A stretch of DNA of 64,000 nucleotides, taken from NCBI GenBank assembly GCA_013398295.1, contig VZSF01008168.1, positions 1-64,000 of the forward strand. Reading direction: 5' to 3'. Position 1 is the first letter of the stretch, and each line of letters opens with the position of its first letter. The position numbers and the translations under genes were made by a program. Below, piece after piece: positions 1 to 13,900 of this stretch. The notes beneath the pieces are model-generated. The model saw only the letters and a list, made by a program, of their open reading frames with translations, was not told where the DNA came from and did no database searches. The DNA is from Chionis minor. Its lineage: Eukaryota; Chordata; Aves; Charadriiformes; Chionididae.

Positions 1-20
1 TTCTATGATTCTATGACTTG
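1..20 (+). repeat. CR1 LINE 3' tail
   Basis: The window opens with TTCTATGATTCTATGACTTG, the ATTCTATG octamer tail that ends avian CR1 elements. The body of the element lies outside the window. Confidence 0.6.
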
Positions 21-3000
21 ACTCCAAAGTGTTCAACTTTCTTAGAGATTCTTCTACACTTGTGATTCTAAAGACAATTATGCACTGAAGTGAATGCTTA
101 CACTTATAGTAAATATTTAAGACCCAGAATCAAAGTTTTGGGCATGTTTTAAACTCATTGTAGCTTATCTTGCCGAGGCCAACTTGCATTCTAGACAACT
201 TCCCCAAAATGAACCTGGACAGGGCAGTCAATAAGAATACAATGCATCAATAATTGCTTTTTCTAGACTACTCTTCTGACTTTGTAATTAAAATACACTT
301 CAGAGTCACAGAAGAGACATTACAATTGTTTTTCGTCATGTGTGAGATTCCTCTCAGAACTCCTAGGATATGTAGGATTACAGGATTACAAAGAGGAAAA
401 ATGAGACAAATGAAACTTGTGTAAATCCCCAAAATACCCATAGATTAATCTGAGCAAGAAATCAAAGTTTGTCTTACAATGCCCTGTCAGTTGTAACCTT
501 TAATATAATCTTTACCTAGAAAAATGTATAAAAACCCAACACTCCCCCACCCCCACCAAATTTCACTGTGGGTAACATGGCTACTATGTATCTCTAATGA
601 GTAGTTAATGAGCTACTCCCACAATTAATCCTCTTTTTTGCCTTCTTGGAGAACTTCATATACACAAGAATAATTTGAGATTCAAATAACATAAGCCTGT
701 GGGAACTAAGTGATGACTGCCTCTTGAGTCTTGCACTAGGCTGAATAATTTTTCTTGCTGTGTACTACATCAACTCACTAATTACAATTACAGAATTTAT
801 TTCATACCCATTTGAAATACAACTGTTTAATCTGTGACATTATACAGTTACATAAATCAAATATCCCTATTTATAACTGTCTTAATAATATAACACTGTG
901 CATTAACATAGCATTAAGATCCAGGTAAATGATTTTACGTTTCCTTCCAGTCTTTAAAACACCAGGGGTGTTTTTAAGTTAGGCTGAAGGTACAGTGACA
1001 TCATTGGGAGAGTAAGTGAGAAGATATATATTTAAATTTAGCAGTGTAGTTGTTTAGATTGGATCCTAGACTTTGAAAGGAAAAAAAATTAAGATTATTC
1101 AGTTGGACTTCTCAACTTACATTCAGCATCTTAATCAAACCCATTGTTTCTATGCAATTGCTCTCCAAAGTCACCAGCAATTTTCCTGTTAAGATTACAT
1201 GAGACTGTAAATGACTGAGATATCCCAGGCAAGACAGGATGTTGTTGCTAACATCTTACGGTTCTGTCAAACCCGTCATAAGTAATTTCGTGTCTATTTT
1301 CCTGCTGATGAGTGGCAATAATGACTGCAAAAATATTTTTCAGTAGCCTTGATTAATATCTGATGCATCAAAATAAAAGCTCACTGAAAAGTGTGATCTT
1401 CCCATAACATAAAGTTGGGAGAATCTAAGCCCTGCAGAATAGGCAGCTTATATAACAACTGAAGATAAAGATACACAGCAACTGAACGTATTCCTCAAAG
1501 AAAAACAATTTAGACACGCAGCAGTCATAGTCCTGCACTGAGTGCTGAATAAAGGGCTCCATAAAGAGCTCTAGGAAGTTCTCTGGGAATCTTACAAGCA
1601 TATATAGCGTGCCCTGAAGATGGAATTAGCTCAGGCCATCTTGCAACAGACAGGCTGTAACTAATGGTGTCAACCCAGAACAGAAAGGGAGAAAAACACC
1701 TTTATGCCATGAGAAGTCTTAGCATCAAGAAGCATCATGGTGTGTATTATTAATGTTTATATCCCTGTGGTTCAATTAGCATGAAATGATATCATCTTGG
1801 GAGATGCTTAAATCCAAGAACTCGAATAGGATAATCCATTGCCGTTTACTGTTGAAACAGAAGGCACTCGACAATTAGGATAGGCGTTCGAGTTTTGTGT
1901 CCGATAGACCCATGAAGGCTCCGAGAAGCAGGGGAAGCTTGTCGAAGCACATACAGGAGCAGTGTGAAGCCCTTATGGTTTTGAGAAGATAATTAAAGCC
2001 TCTGCAAGAGAGAATTTGAAGCCACCCAGTCACACCGAGAACATACACACAAAAAGGGAGAGTAAGTAACACTACCAGACATCATACATGAAGGAAGTTG
2101 TAGAAAAAACTCGCAGTTCATAGGAGGGATAGAAGAGAGTACTTAGGTAGCAAACCCTTTTCAGAAACTTACTGAGCTCTTAAATAGAAAAGCTACTTTC
2201 ACAGCTTTGTAAAATGAGGAACCTGTTACACAATTGACGAGACATTTCCAAAACTGTTGAGCAGATGAGTCAAATTCTGCATATACAGGAATGACATTTT
2301 GCTGAACACACTGTATTTCTGCCGTTAAATCTCATTCTGCTTTGGGGAAATTTGTCCGTGGGAGAGAATTGGAAATAAGAGGGGAAGGAAGGAAAGAACA
2401 GGTTAGAACTGCTGAAATATCAGGCAGTGATATTGCTGGGTTCTTTGGTAAGAATTAATCTGACAATTTCAAATTTTTGTCAAGTCTTAACTGAAAGTTT
2501 TTAATTAGGAAAGAACCCACAATCCTCCTTCCAAACACCCACCCACATTGCAGTAACTAAAATAGTTTATGGAGCCAAATAATGGGATGTACTTCCCAGA
2601 TCATCAACAGAATTCATAGTACTGAATAGAATGGTTATCCTAATTTCTTTAGCTTTTGAGATGACCTTGAGTGTCATTTTTTGTGTTAAGATCATATTTT
2701 GTAAGACAGCTTCATTTTTACTTTTACAGGCAGTGATGCTCACCAAACAGTGTTTGCAAATACATTCTCTACGCATGCGCTGGGCACCACCATAGCAGGG
2801 TAGAAACAGAAACTGTGTCCAACCACAGAGCTGTGAGCCTGCGGCATTATGCAATACTTTTCAGTCAGTCCTCTTTTAAAAATTTTCCAATAATAATGGC
2901 TTTTCAGACCCAGATGGGCTCTGGAAAGGAGAAAAAAACCCAAACCCACAAAGCCCCCTATAAGAACTATTATAGGCCTTTCATCATACAATTAATACAC

Positions 3001-6000
3001 ATATACATGAGAACCAGTCAAACAGTACATTCAATGCAGGTACTACAGAAGATACGGCTTTGCTTTTCAGTCAAGTCATTTTTAATGCTTGCATTAAAAG
3101 CTAAGATTCTCTCAGATGGATGCTGACTAGCTGTACTTGAAGTAGACTGGAAATAAAAAACAGGAACTAAGACTGTTACCTTGATAACCTGAGACTAAGC
3201 AGCAAGTATTAAGGAGTGGGAACAATAACTTGAGACAAAAGTACTGTTCTGTCTTTAAGAGCTCTTTTGGAGTTAGGCAACTCGTGTCGCTACCCTACAG
3301 TACCCAAACGAAGTTTATCCTCATTGTCAAGGGACAATTTCCTTTTTTTTGAGGATTCACTTCTCTGAGGTCTCTTTCCCCTTCTGTCTCTGTTTCCCAT
3401 GCTTCCTCTAACCTATGTGTTCTACCACGTGACTTCCACTCTCATGTCTTCTGTTTTGACATCCTTGTACTCACCTGCTACACTCTGAAGAAGTCAAGCC
3501 CAAATATCCAAGCGCACTTAAGAAAACACAACAGGGGATTTTTGTTTTTAAAACATACATTATCCTGTTTCCAGCTCTGTAAACAGGTAAGCACTGGGAC
3601 TGTAGAGCAGTCTTTCAGGACTGATCCAAACCATACAAGACCTTACCTGTTGGAAAATTCACCAGTTACTGCCCTTTCTGTTTGAGCTTGTAAGTAACAG
3701 AACAAACTCTGACACCAAAAATTTTTTATACATGCTATTTAAAAGTGATTTTTCATTTTCCACGACGGACACTTATATTAACTACTTAGGGAAAAATAAT
3801 TACTTGTGATTATATTATAGAGGTACAAAGATAGCAGACAAGAATTTGAATGGAGTTTGGTTTTTTTTAAGGAGGAAAAGGAGAAGATGACAGGGAGGAA
3901 TTCCACTCTCCTGCCACACTTCCTCAGGCAGATTTGGCCAAAAAAGGAGCCAGATTTTGGCCATCACAGGCTAGCATTTTCTCCAGAGAGCTCATCAAAT
4001 ATTTAAGTACCAAGGGCAAAATCAATAATTACACTTGGGGACTATATATCTAGCCTTCAGAGAATAAGCATTTTGCTGAAAGCTGCAATCCAGCCTAATC
4101 TGAATTAGATTTTTCTCCCTACCAAAGCATCTACATTCACAGATTGGTAATAGCATAGTTTATACTAGATTTACTCAGTGCTGTAGTCCTAGACTCGAGA
4201 CACAGGCAGTCATTACGTACATGTATAAGGCTTCAGATTCTTCAGAATCTGCTAGTCTTAGACTCAGGACTACTATTTAATTAGTAGACAATTAAATCCT
4301 TGCCAGATTGGCTGAGAATTTTAGCTCAGAAAGAGGCACTGCACTCCCCACATACTTGTACCTATTGTTTTAGGCAGCTGCATGTTTACCATCAATCCTG
4401 GATTTTGGATGCAAGAGTACAAAGGGCTGAACTAGTATTGTGTAACACACAGGACAAGCAGAAGAGTATGAAAGAAAAGCTATCAGCAAGAAAGTTGAGA
4501 AACAGGAAGCAGAAAGCAGAACATCTTGGTCAGTTACTATTCACATTTTTTAAAATCCTTGTACAAATGATACGAACTTGAATCATAAAGCTAGAAAAGA
4601 GTACAGCATGGTAAAAGAGAAAACAAAAGAATTCTCACTGATGAGGCCCCAAGGCTTGAAGTCTCTCACCCTTGTCTGAAAGACTGAAGCAGTCTTCAGC
4701 TGCTGTATTGGCTCAGGGCTGTAGAACAGATTTCCATCCTACTGAAAATTAGAATTTCTGCCCTCATCAGGAGAACATTTAGGTGCTGATGAACTTCAAC
4801 TGTTGTTGAAGATGTGTACTAGTCTTCTTAAAATACTTTTCATATAAAAATCTTTAGCATACATGGCCATCTAAGCAAAAGAAAAAAACCCAGAAAATAA
4901 GGCATTAGCTGCACAATTACAAGACAAGAAAAAAATCCAAAGCAATAAACAAGAACGCCGGAAAATTTAGAAGCGTAGAGCTGTAATGACATTTATTGAT
5001 GTCATTGCTGTAATAACAGACATGCTACAACACCTAGAGTTAGGAAAAAGAGTTATGTATAGATACCAAGTAATCAGCAAATACACTAACCTAAGAGAAA
5101 CAGAATATATTGCAGCCTAAACAAAATCAAATTAACCATGCACTAGACAGTCAGAAAATAGATTTCTTTAATATCGTATCTTTTCAGTTTTAAGCCATCT
5201 CAACAGACATGGAATCCTTTTTATGCAATGCCAGAAGATGCCTTACAAATGAAAGCTGTTGCTTATTAAAATATACAATAGTTTTTTTAATATAAAAACA
5301 TTCTACACTTCCATTTGTTCCCCAAAATACTTTTTGCCAAGTTAAAAAAACCCCACAAACGTGAAACATGATGTTACCAATATTTACAGCTTTTAGTCTT
5401 AGATGAATGTTTTTATAAACAGAAAGAGAACTTTTATGAACAGATCATGTAAAATGAGAGACTGTCTGCAATTCTTAGCCATGCTTTGTGTGTCTTGAAT
5501 ACAGTACTAAAAGTAGCCCATTAACCTCTTGCTTTATCTCACACTGTTTAGTTCACGTTACAATCTCATTTTCCACTGTTTCATCCACCAATAGTCTGAA
5601 GTAAATGCCACTTTGCATTAGGTCTTCCCATCAGAAAGCAGTGTGAGAGAAAACACAGGTTCTCCACAAAATGTCTCAGTAAAAGCAGGTCATTAAGTCT
5701 TTGGTCAGAGAGTGAGTTCTGATGCAAGAATCTGCTCGGTGAGAGACCTTTGTCTTCTGCTCCTGCAGTGATAGGGTGAACTTTTGCAGAAAGTTGGTAA
5801 CATATTCAAAAAATAACTGGAAAGTGCTTAAAATTAACTAAGTACCTAAGCGGTAACTTCCCACTCATAAATAATGCACAGTTTCCTAGAACAGAAAAAC
5901 TGCTTGCAGTGATGACATAAGTCTGCTAAGGTAAAAGCTTCCTTCATCTATCAAGGACCTTCAACCATGTAAGAATTAATTTCTTTGGGACTACTCCAGG

Positions 6001-9000
6001 CACAACGTGTTATTACTATTTAAAGTTGGGAATTTTTGGGTTACGCTTGGATTCCTGCATATTGCAGTACAAAAGAAAAAAACTGCAATGGTAAAGGCAG
6101 AGGGTAATTAAATCTGTATTGAAACATCTGTAATTCAATTCTCATATAATTAGTGGACACAATTATTTTTTAACAATATAAATATACAGTTTCCAGGGGG
6201 AAAAAAAAGTATTATTATATTAAGACAGCAATAGGTATGAAATAACCCTACATGTAAAACTACTGAAGGCACATAGACTTTGGTCCAATTTTGTTCCTGT
6301 CCCCCATCCTCCCTGGGATAATATTACATTAACACCACTAAGCCTGCTAGTTCTGCTCTAATTAACAACACCAGGGCAAAAGGTAAAGGCAAAACAATGC
6401 TTTTTGTAAGCAACTGACCTCTCATTTGAAAAACAGCAGTATGAGTTAACAATATACAATGACAAGTAGTAGGTCCATATCCCTTATAAAAAAAGAACTC
6501 ATCACTTTCCTACTGATACGGATCAGAGCAGCACAAAGTATTTCGTCATATAAACCACGCTGGCAGTATTATCAACAAAGGCAAATAGTTTTCTCAGCAT
6601 ACAAACACAGGTTTGCCACCTGTAATCAGAAAATGTCATATATAGGCAAATCTCCTCAGATTTTTGGAATATCTTAGGCATAAAAAAGACGTCATTCTAT
6701 CAGTGCATAAAAAAGTGCAACAAAGAACCAGCAGACAAGGCAACCAAGTCAAATTGAGAATCAAAGTGTCAGAAATTTGTTCTGATGTTCCAAGACATTT
6801 GAAGAAATTCAAAGAAGCAAAAGTTTTACGGTCATGGAACAGATCACAGGTCATTTGAAAAGGCACTAAGCTGCTCCTGGGCTGTTAAAAAGGCCTTGCT
6901 ACACTTTGAACCAAGTGCGCATCAACCAAAAAAAGAATGGAGCTAGATGTAATCCAAGCTGATTTTGCAGACTTGACACATAAACAGGCAGAGGACTCTA
7001 CCCTCAACTACATTTCCAGTACCTGTAGTCAGGATATACCCACTAGTGGTTTAGAGTACAAGTTCCGGGTTACACTATGCACATTATCAGGTACTTCACA
7101 CATCATTTACACAGAAATTGAGAACCAATATTAAAGAAATTATGAACCCATCTTTAACAATTTAAGGCCACCATATAGAGAAAATGGAGATCTACTTGGG
7201 AGTTGCACAGTTAATAGGACAAAAGGCAACAGACATAGGATACGCTGTATTTAAAGGCTAATTACATATTAGGAAAAAAAAATACACGATGAGAGCAGTC
7301 AAACATTGGAACAGCGAGAAGAACAGAGAATTTGTGAAATCTCTATTCTTAGAAATACTGAAAACTTAACTGCACAATTCTCTGAGCAACTGCTCGAAGT
7401 TGGCCCTAATCTGATTGCGAGGTAGGATTAAAGCCTCCAGCGGTTCCTTTCCAACCTACATTATTGTAAGAATCTGTAGAATAATGCCACTCTTTCCCAA
7501 ATCCTGTTCTTTTCACAGATATCAAGGGGTCTGTTCATACACGCTTTAGAGAATCAAGAACCGAGATGCACCTGTGCTTTTGCAGTCAGGCACTAATTAG
7601 TCAAGCACAAAGCAGAAGAATTATTGCTTTTGCCCTGATCCTTCACTAACAATGCATTATGATAAACAAGGGGTTATGGTTTTGCTTTTAATTATTCACA
7701 GCAGAATACTGAGCAAGATAAACTAGCCTTAACCAGTGCTTTCATTCTGCTAAGCAAGCATTAAGATGTACTGTTAGTTTTGAAGCACGTCTGCACTTCT
7801 TGTAAAAGTAGGTCTCCTTAAGAGGCAGCATCTTGAAGATATACACAAATCTGAAAGTTGACAAGAATAACTCAGCTGCAGAAATAGAACAACAAAAGAG
7901 AACTACAAAAAAATACATGGTAAATGCAATCAGAATGCAAACATCCTAAGCATCCACCACCCAGATTTTTCTTAAATTAAAAAATAGTAAGTCTCTGCTA
8001 ACTTACACTGTAAGCTTCTGCATTTCAAACTGCAAACAGTCAGCTTATTAAAATATACAAGACATTAGCTGTACTATAACATTAAGTTAAGACCGAAAAA
8101 TTATTCCTTTCTCTTCGTCGTGGTTTGAGGACCACAACACTCTTTTTGAGCTAATGTCAAAAGACCGTCATCCATTTATGTTTCTTCGAGCTCTCCCATT
8201 TTCTGCTATCAGAGTCAATAAGTTAAAATGCATGTGATTCACATGTCTATATACAGGTATAACATATTACATGGACAGTATACGTATACTGCTCCTGATC
8301 CTTAATGTGCTGATATTAGCTCTCAAATTTAAGGTTCCTTTTTTCCCCTGCTTTAGAGTTACATTCAGTTCTAATATGATTCCTCTTCTTTGTAGCTATA
8401 ATTCTTAAGAAAAGTGACAACGCATATTTTATGGATAATGGCTTATTACTATCAAACCGATTTATGTGCAGTAAACAAGAAACATTCCCAGTCCAGCAAG
8501 ATTCTCTTTAACTGATATTAATGTGACTGTTAACAAGGTAAAACGTAGACAGGAATTGGAATTAAGTAGCTTGGGGAAAAAAGGCCCATGCAAATGAATA
8601 AGCCTGCTTACAACTGCACTTTGCTAAAATCATGAACGTGTAATTTTTTTAATATGGTGCTCTGGCACCACAAAATTACTTCTTTTCATGAATTTAAAAA
8701 AAAAAAAGTTTCAAAATTTACCAAACTGAATTAGCTCTTTCAGAAAGGGGAAAATGGAAAGACTATCTCAAATTCCAAAGTTAACATTGTATAGTATTCC
8801 TAAGCCAATTTAACTTTCTAGTAAATAGTACATTCTGAATATTGTTAGATAACTTACCTCTATTATATCTGAATATAAATCCTGCATGTGGGTCGGAGCA
8901 ATCATGCTAAAAGAAGGCAAGCTAGTTTCTTGCTGATTTTGCAAAAACAATTCAGAGAGAAAGTTTGAGAAAAATCTTACTCCACAATACTTAGATCATG

Positions 9001-9992
9001 GTAGAAACATGCTGTTTCTTCTAGAAAGATAGGAAAAAGTCATACAATTCATATAAAATAATGAAAAAACAACATGGATGAGTGGCAAAACATCACAGCA
9101 GAAACAAATTCTGCAGTAGTTAGAAGTAAATAAATGCTATGTTTGAGAGGAATGCCTCTTTAAAATGTGGTTTAGTAAACACTAGAAAGAAAAATCTCTT
9201 AAAATGAAATTTAATTTTTTAGAATACAATCAGAAGTCACTAAAGTTCATATGCAGTTTCAACACCCAAACTAACTGCATGTCAGCTCATTCTCCAAAGA
9301 GAAATGGACATTCAGTATCAAACAATTTTTCATACTTAGAAAGGAAAGAATGATTAGCTCTTTATTACTTGGAAGTTTAATACTAAGAGAAAAATGCAGG
9401 AACCCAAAAGCAAATATTCGGATACAGCCAATGTTTCAAGGAGTTAGATGAAAGTCCAGAACCCGGAGTGAATTTGCTGTTTGATCTTTCTATATAGGTT
9501 TCTTTTAGTGCATTTTTCTGGGTGTGAATTTTTTTTCAGCCAAGTACTGTTATCAGAAAACTGCAACCAGGTAAATTCAAAGAATCTCTACGTGATTACG
9601 CCATGAGTTAAACCTCATTCCCACCTCTATCCAGTCTCTATACCAAACCACAAGAGACTAGAATTCAGAGTTTTACTTAATGAAAAAAATATTTTGAAGT
9701 ATCAAGGGAAGCATTTCCAAAAAAGACCACAAAGACAATTTTCACAAACCCCACAATGTATTTTTCAAGATGCTTTAGGTAAAACTCCAAACAGCTGTGT
9801 CATAAACACAAAGTAAGGCACATAATCAGAAATTAAGTAAATACACAATCAGTTAAGTATTAGACATTATAGTGGTACAAAAAACTCGAGGTTTAATTTT
9901 TCTGCCCCTAAAGATGATCTTAACAAAAATAACTTCTTAAAAACTTTTCAAACCATCACAGACCTGATTTTTTTCCATAGGATTGTAAACAT
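21..9992. other. Sequence downstream of PTBP3, no recognised gene
   Basis: About 10 kb of AT-rich sequence. Short open frames occur on both strands, but none has recognisable protein similarity or neighbouring splice signals that I could connect. It may hold a distal 3' UTR of PTBP3 and then intergenic DNA. Notable small structures are an inverted-repeat cluster at 4183-4273 and palindromes at 8231-8245 and 8276-8291. Confidence 0.5.
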
Positions 9993-10772
9993 TTTATTCT
10001 TTTAAAAATGTAAAAAAGTTCTTTGAAATCAGGACTATTTTCTTGTCTTATTTTCTCCAAAGTACTATTATACAACATCATTTCATTGGAAAAATAAGAC
10101 ATCAAGCTTCCATTCCATGGTTAAGGCAAGCTAAGTCTGATACCACATCAAATATCGTTTACTCCAGAGAGAGAAGGCACTGCCTTTTCTCTAATAATTT
10201 AACGCATATGAACAGCACAGACTTTTGGTTCTGTTTTTGTTTTGGTTTTGTTTTTTTTTTTTAAAACAGTTATTTGTAAAGATTTGCCAAACCACGAACA
10301 CACTTCCTGGTAACATAAATACTATTTAGAGGACACTCACAGTCAATGCTTGCTTTTTTTGTTCAGGAAACCCAAGCACTATTTCACATTCAAATTAGTG
10401 TTTAATCTATTTTGTTAGAAATACTCTGTTTGGTATATTGTAAAAGCACTCCAAAATGTTTTATAAGACTGATTTTGAACACAAGCTAAAAGGACGTTCT
10501 CCAAATACAATTTTAAGTAGGAAATTTCATGATAAATATTGTTGCTAAAGCAATTTCATAGAATAATCTTTGTATGGATGAATGTTAAACTTTGATCACA
10601 TAGTGGCACCTAAAATCATAACAGATTGATGATCAGATAATCAGATGATCACTTAATTCTTTGTGTATGAATGAGCTCTTAAGAGACAGAGTTGGTCACA
10701 GCTGTTTCAGTCTCTATTGAATATTTTACTTAAGACTGTGATGGAGCCTGAAAAGCAAAATCGACAGAAAAA
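9993..10772 (-). other. Probable PTBP3 3' UTR, proximal part
   Basis: AT-rich non-coding sequence directly downstream of the stop codon. Possible poly(A) signals on the minus strand are ATTAAA at 10401-10406 and AATAAA at 9993-9998; another AATAAA is at 9361-9366. No single one can be chosen from sequence, and a much longer 3' UTR is possible. Confidence 0.4.
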
Positions 10773-10905
10773 TCAGATTGTACATTTTGAGAAGGAAATT
10801 TGGAGGTGATGATTATCTCCAAGGTCATAATTGTGAAGTTCAATGAGAGCTTGAAGTGCTTCTTCCACACAGCCCAGCTGGATAAGAGCCATTTTGCCAT
10901 CATTC
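10773..10905 (-). CDS. PTBP3: PTBP3 exon 15, RRM4 end and stop codon
   Basis: 133 coding nt after acceptor GCTTCAG. It encodes [20 protein letters not shown], the helix [13 protein letters not shown], and the terminus [10 protein letters not shown] followed by TGA (10773-10775). KMALIQ is the RNP1 of RRM4. The C-terminal LRVSFSKSTI, constant in the paralogues as far as I recall, has become [10 protein letters not shown]. The 3' UTR continues to lower coordinates. Confidence 0.96.
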
Positions 10906-13900
10906 CTGAAGCAAGTACAACAAAAACCATTATCAATTCTAACCAAACTTTCATTGCATTAGCCAACATAGAAAATGATGCAAGTATTTTTTCAGCCACA
11001 TCACACACACTGAACACTTGTACAGTGAAAGAATCAGAAATAGTTATGCGCCTGCTAAAATAAGGTGACAACAAAACTATACAGATTTTGCAGATCATGG
11101 CCTACAGCCATATCATTCTTCCATTAAACTGCACTTCAAAAAAACAGGGTCAAAATAAGGCTTGAAGAGCTCTAAGAAACACTTGCATTGTCCATATATA
11201 TGGGATTATTCTAGCACTTATGATCATGCTAAAATAAGACTGTAAAGCAACCTTAATGAATGTTAGAGCATATTCACTGTCATCTTTTACCTGGCATTTT
11301 ACATACACACAGCTTGTATTTCTTTTTGAAGTAGTACATATCAACACAGGTGGAACTTGTCAAAAGGTGAGTATTTTTCATTTAATTTTGCTAACATAGT
11401 ATTCCATTTAAAATTTAAAGATTAGAATTATGAAAATTGTCATAGCTGTACAGCTTTTGCCTACAGACACATGCACATGGAATTTTACTTATCATTATGC
11501 ACGCATGGAATTTCCCAAAAAAGCAATTAGCTGTCTTCCAGGAGGAAACCTTCCTCAGCATTTTTACAGGAGAACTTACTGGAGGAATTTGCAGTCTTTC
11601 ACAGTAGATCCCGCACTTGCAAAAATGTTCTTCAGATAATCAACAGTAACAGAAGGCCTGTTTGAAAACAACCAAACAAAACCAAAACAAAACCCTCTCA
11701 ACTTGTAAAAGAGCACAAGGTTCTGCAGTAGTATCAAAATCTCAATTCTGGCTTCTAAATGAATTTTGAACAGCAAAGACTATCTTCACCAACTTAAGCC
11801 ATGTCAACACTTTAGCCCAAACATCTTGGCTTTGACGCTAAGATTTAGCACCACAGTGTGCTACGAAAATACTTCAGGTACACTCTTCTGCTTTTCACCC
11901 TCCCCCATTCCCCCCTTAGTTAAATTCAGCTTGCATCGAAATCACTTAAGATCTTAACCAGTATGTTCAGAAACACCTTTCATCTAGTAATTACTGTGAG
12001 TGTGCTTCATGTATTTTCAATTTTGAAAGTTTTCTATTTTACTCAAAAAGGCATTTTCTAAGTGTCGGGTTTTGTTTTTTTTTTTTTTTAATTTGAACAA
12101 AATTCCATCATTTTCCCCTTTCCCTCCCTGCACAGCTGCGAAACAAAAGCAGCCTGTAAAACAATGTTTGGCTGTCACTCCACATATTGTTGACAATGTT
12201 CTAGACAGGAAAAAAGGTTGTTTCAGTTTTAAAGACTACGCCTCTTAGTATCTTTTTTTAAAAAAAAAAAAAAATTCCCTCTATGTAAGAGGTCTGAATT
12301 TTGTAGAAAATATTCTTTAAAAAGTGTTAGAATCATTAAAAACTGCATCTACATTAAGTAACGATATGAATGATGAATTTGATGTAACACAACTCCAGTA
12401 CACTGTCAAAAAACGTCTTTAATCTTTGCAAAAATTTATAACACAGGACTTACTATGTGAAAAACAAAAGCATATTTTCAAGAAAATGTAACCTGCATTA
12501 AAACTCATAAAGAAGAGAATTCAATCAGTTACCCTCTTTGCTAACAATAAAAAAGTGACAGTTACAGGCTTCGCTTATTGTTAATTATGCAGCAGAATGA
12601 ACCAAATTCTCAGGAAACACTAAAAGGCCAAGGAAATCTAAAGCTTATGTCAGACTTTGCAACTTAAGAACATAACAAGAAAATCACACATGTAGATACT
12701 CACGGGATGTTGGAGAGATGCAGGGTGGCAGATGGAGGAAAGATATTTTCTAAGTCCCTAGAGCCAGGATTCTTAAAGCGATGTAAAGGGCTGTTGCTGT
12801 AGTCCTTTGTCAGACCGTGGTTCTCTTGGCCCAGGGAAGGAAGTTTAACTGTCCAGTGTTTTGAAAGAGTAGCATGGAGGACCCTTCCATAAAGCCTCTG
12901 TCCATTCAAGTTGCTGATAGCTAACCAGTGGAAATACAATTTGAACAGTAGTGAACGGAGGGGAACTAAAAAAGGATTCTTTGAATACTAAGATTGCCTT
13001 CTCCGTAGTGTCAGATTTCACGTTCTAAATTTAAACTGCAACTCCCATGTCTACTGGCTGGGCTATGTCATAGTGGTATATATAAAAGAAGTATAAGGAT
13101 GTAATACAACCTCCAGTCTAAATGCAAAAAAAAAAAAAAAAAAAAAGCAAACCATTTAGATAAAGAGCAATTCATAGAATCACTTGCCTTGGAAGAGACC
13201 TTCAATTGATTAGGTATAGGATATTATAGATATTAGATATGAGATAATCTACAGGAAAATTGCACGATGTATTATCACCATAAACTACAGGAAAATTGTA
13301 TGATGTTTCAATTCTAGTATTTACAAGATTGAGATTCACAGGATTTTTTTTCTTAAAGCACTACAGGAAAATAATTTTTTACATGAAGTCAAACAGATCA
13401 TTGTTAACATGCACAAGGAAAACTTTCTATGTAGGAAAGCATCATAATGATGGATTTTATTTGTTTACACTTGCCACTGACAGATGGCAAATTCCTCATC
13501 TGTATCACACTCATGTTAGTTTGAAGCATAACTGTGCCTTAAAAATCAGTACCTAATTGAGCCTGGGCTGCATCTTCCATCTGAACTAAAGCGTTTTCTT
13601 TTTTCTTAAACATGATCTTCACACGATGCACAACACCATACACACCTGTGAAAATCCAGAAAGGAAATTTAATCAGAGCCTTACTACAAACAGCACAAGG
13701 GCAAGTCTGTTTCTTTTGACTAGCAGTGTTACAGAGAATAATCACTGCATTAAACAGTTTGGTTAGAATATTTGTATGAAGAAGAGCTTTAAAGTTCATG
13801 TATTGTTTTCTGAGGCTCAGAAACGGGGGAAAGAAACCAGAATCTTTGTCATAAAAGTGCATGTTATGTTCAGCTTTTAAATAGTCCAACAGTTTCAAAG

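Larger units (their letters stand above)
12921..13552 (-). other. PTBP3 intron 12 with poly(A) run, CR1 scrap and short direct repeats
   Basis: 632-nt intron. It holds a 21-A run (13126-13146), a fragment resembling a CR1 3' end in reverse (about 13171-13213) and a 22-nt imperfect direct repeat (13249-13270 and 13285-13306). Confidence 0.8.

Noticed and set aside
10800..11063. Plus-strand open frame of 87 codons
   Set aside because: Antisense of PTBP3 exon 15, which is clearly coding on the minus strand.
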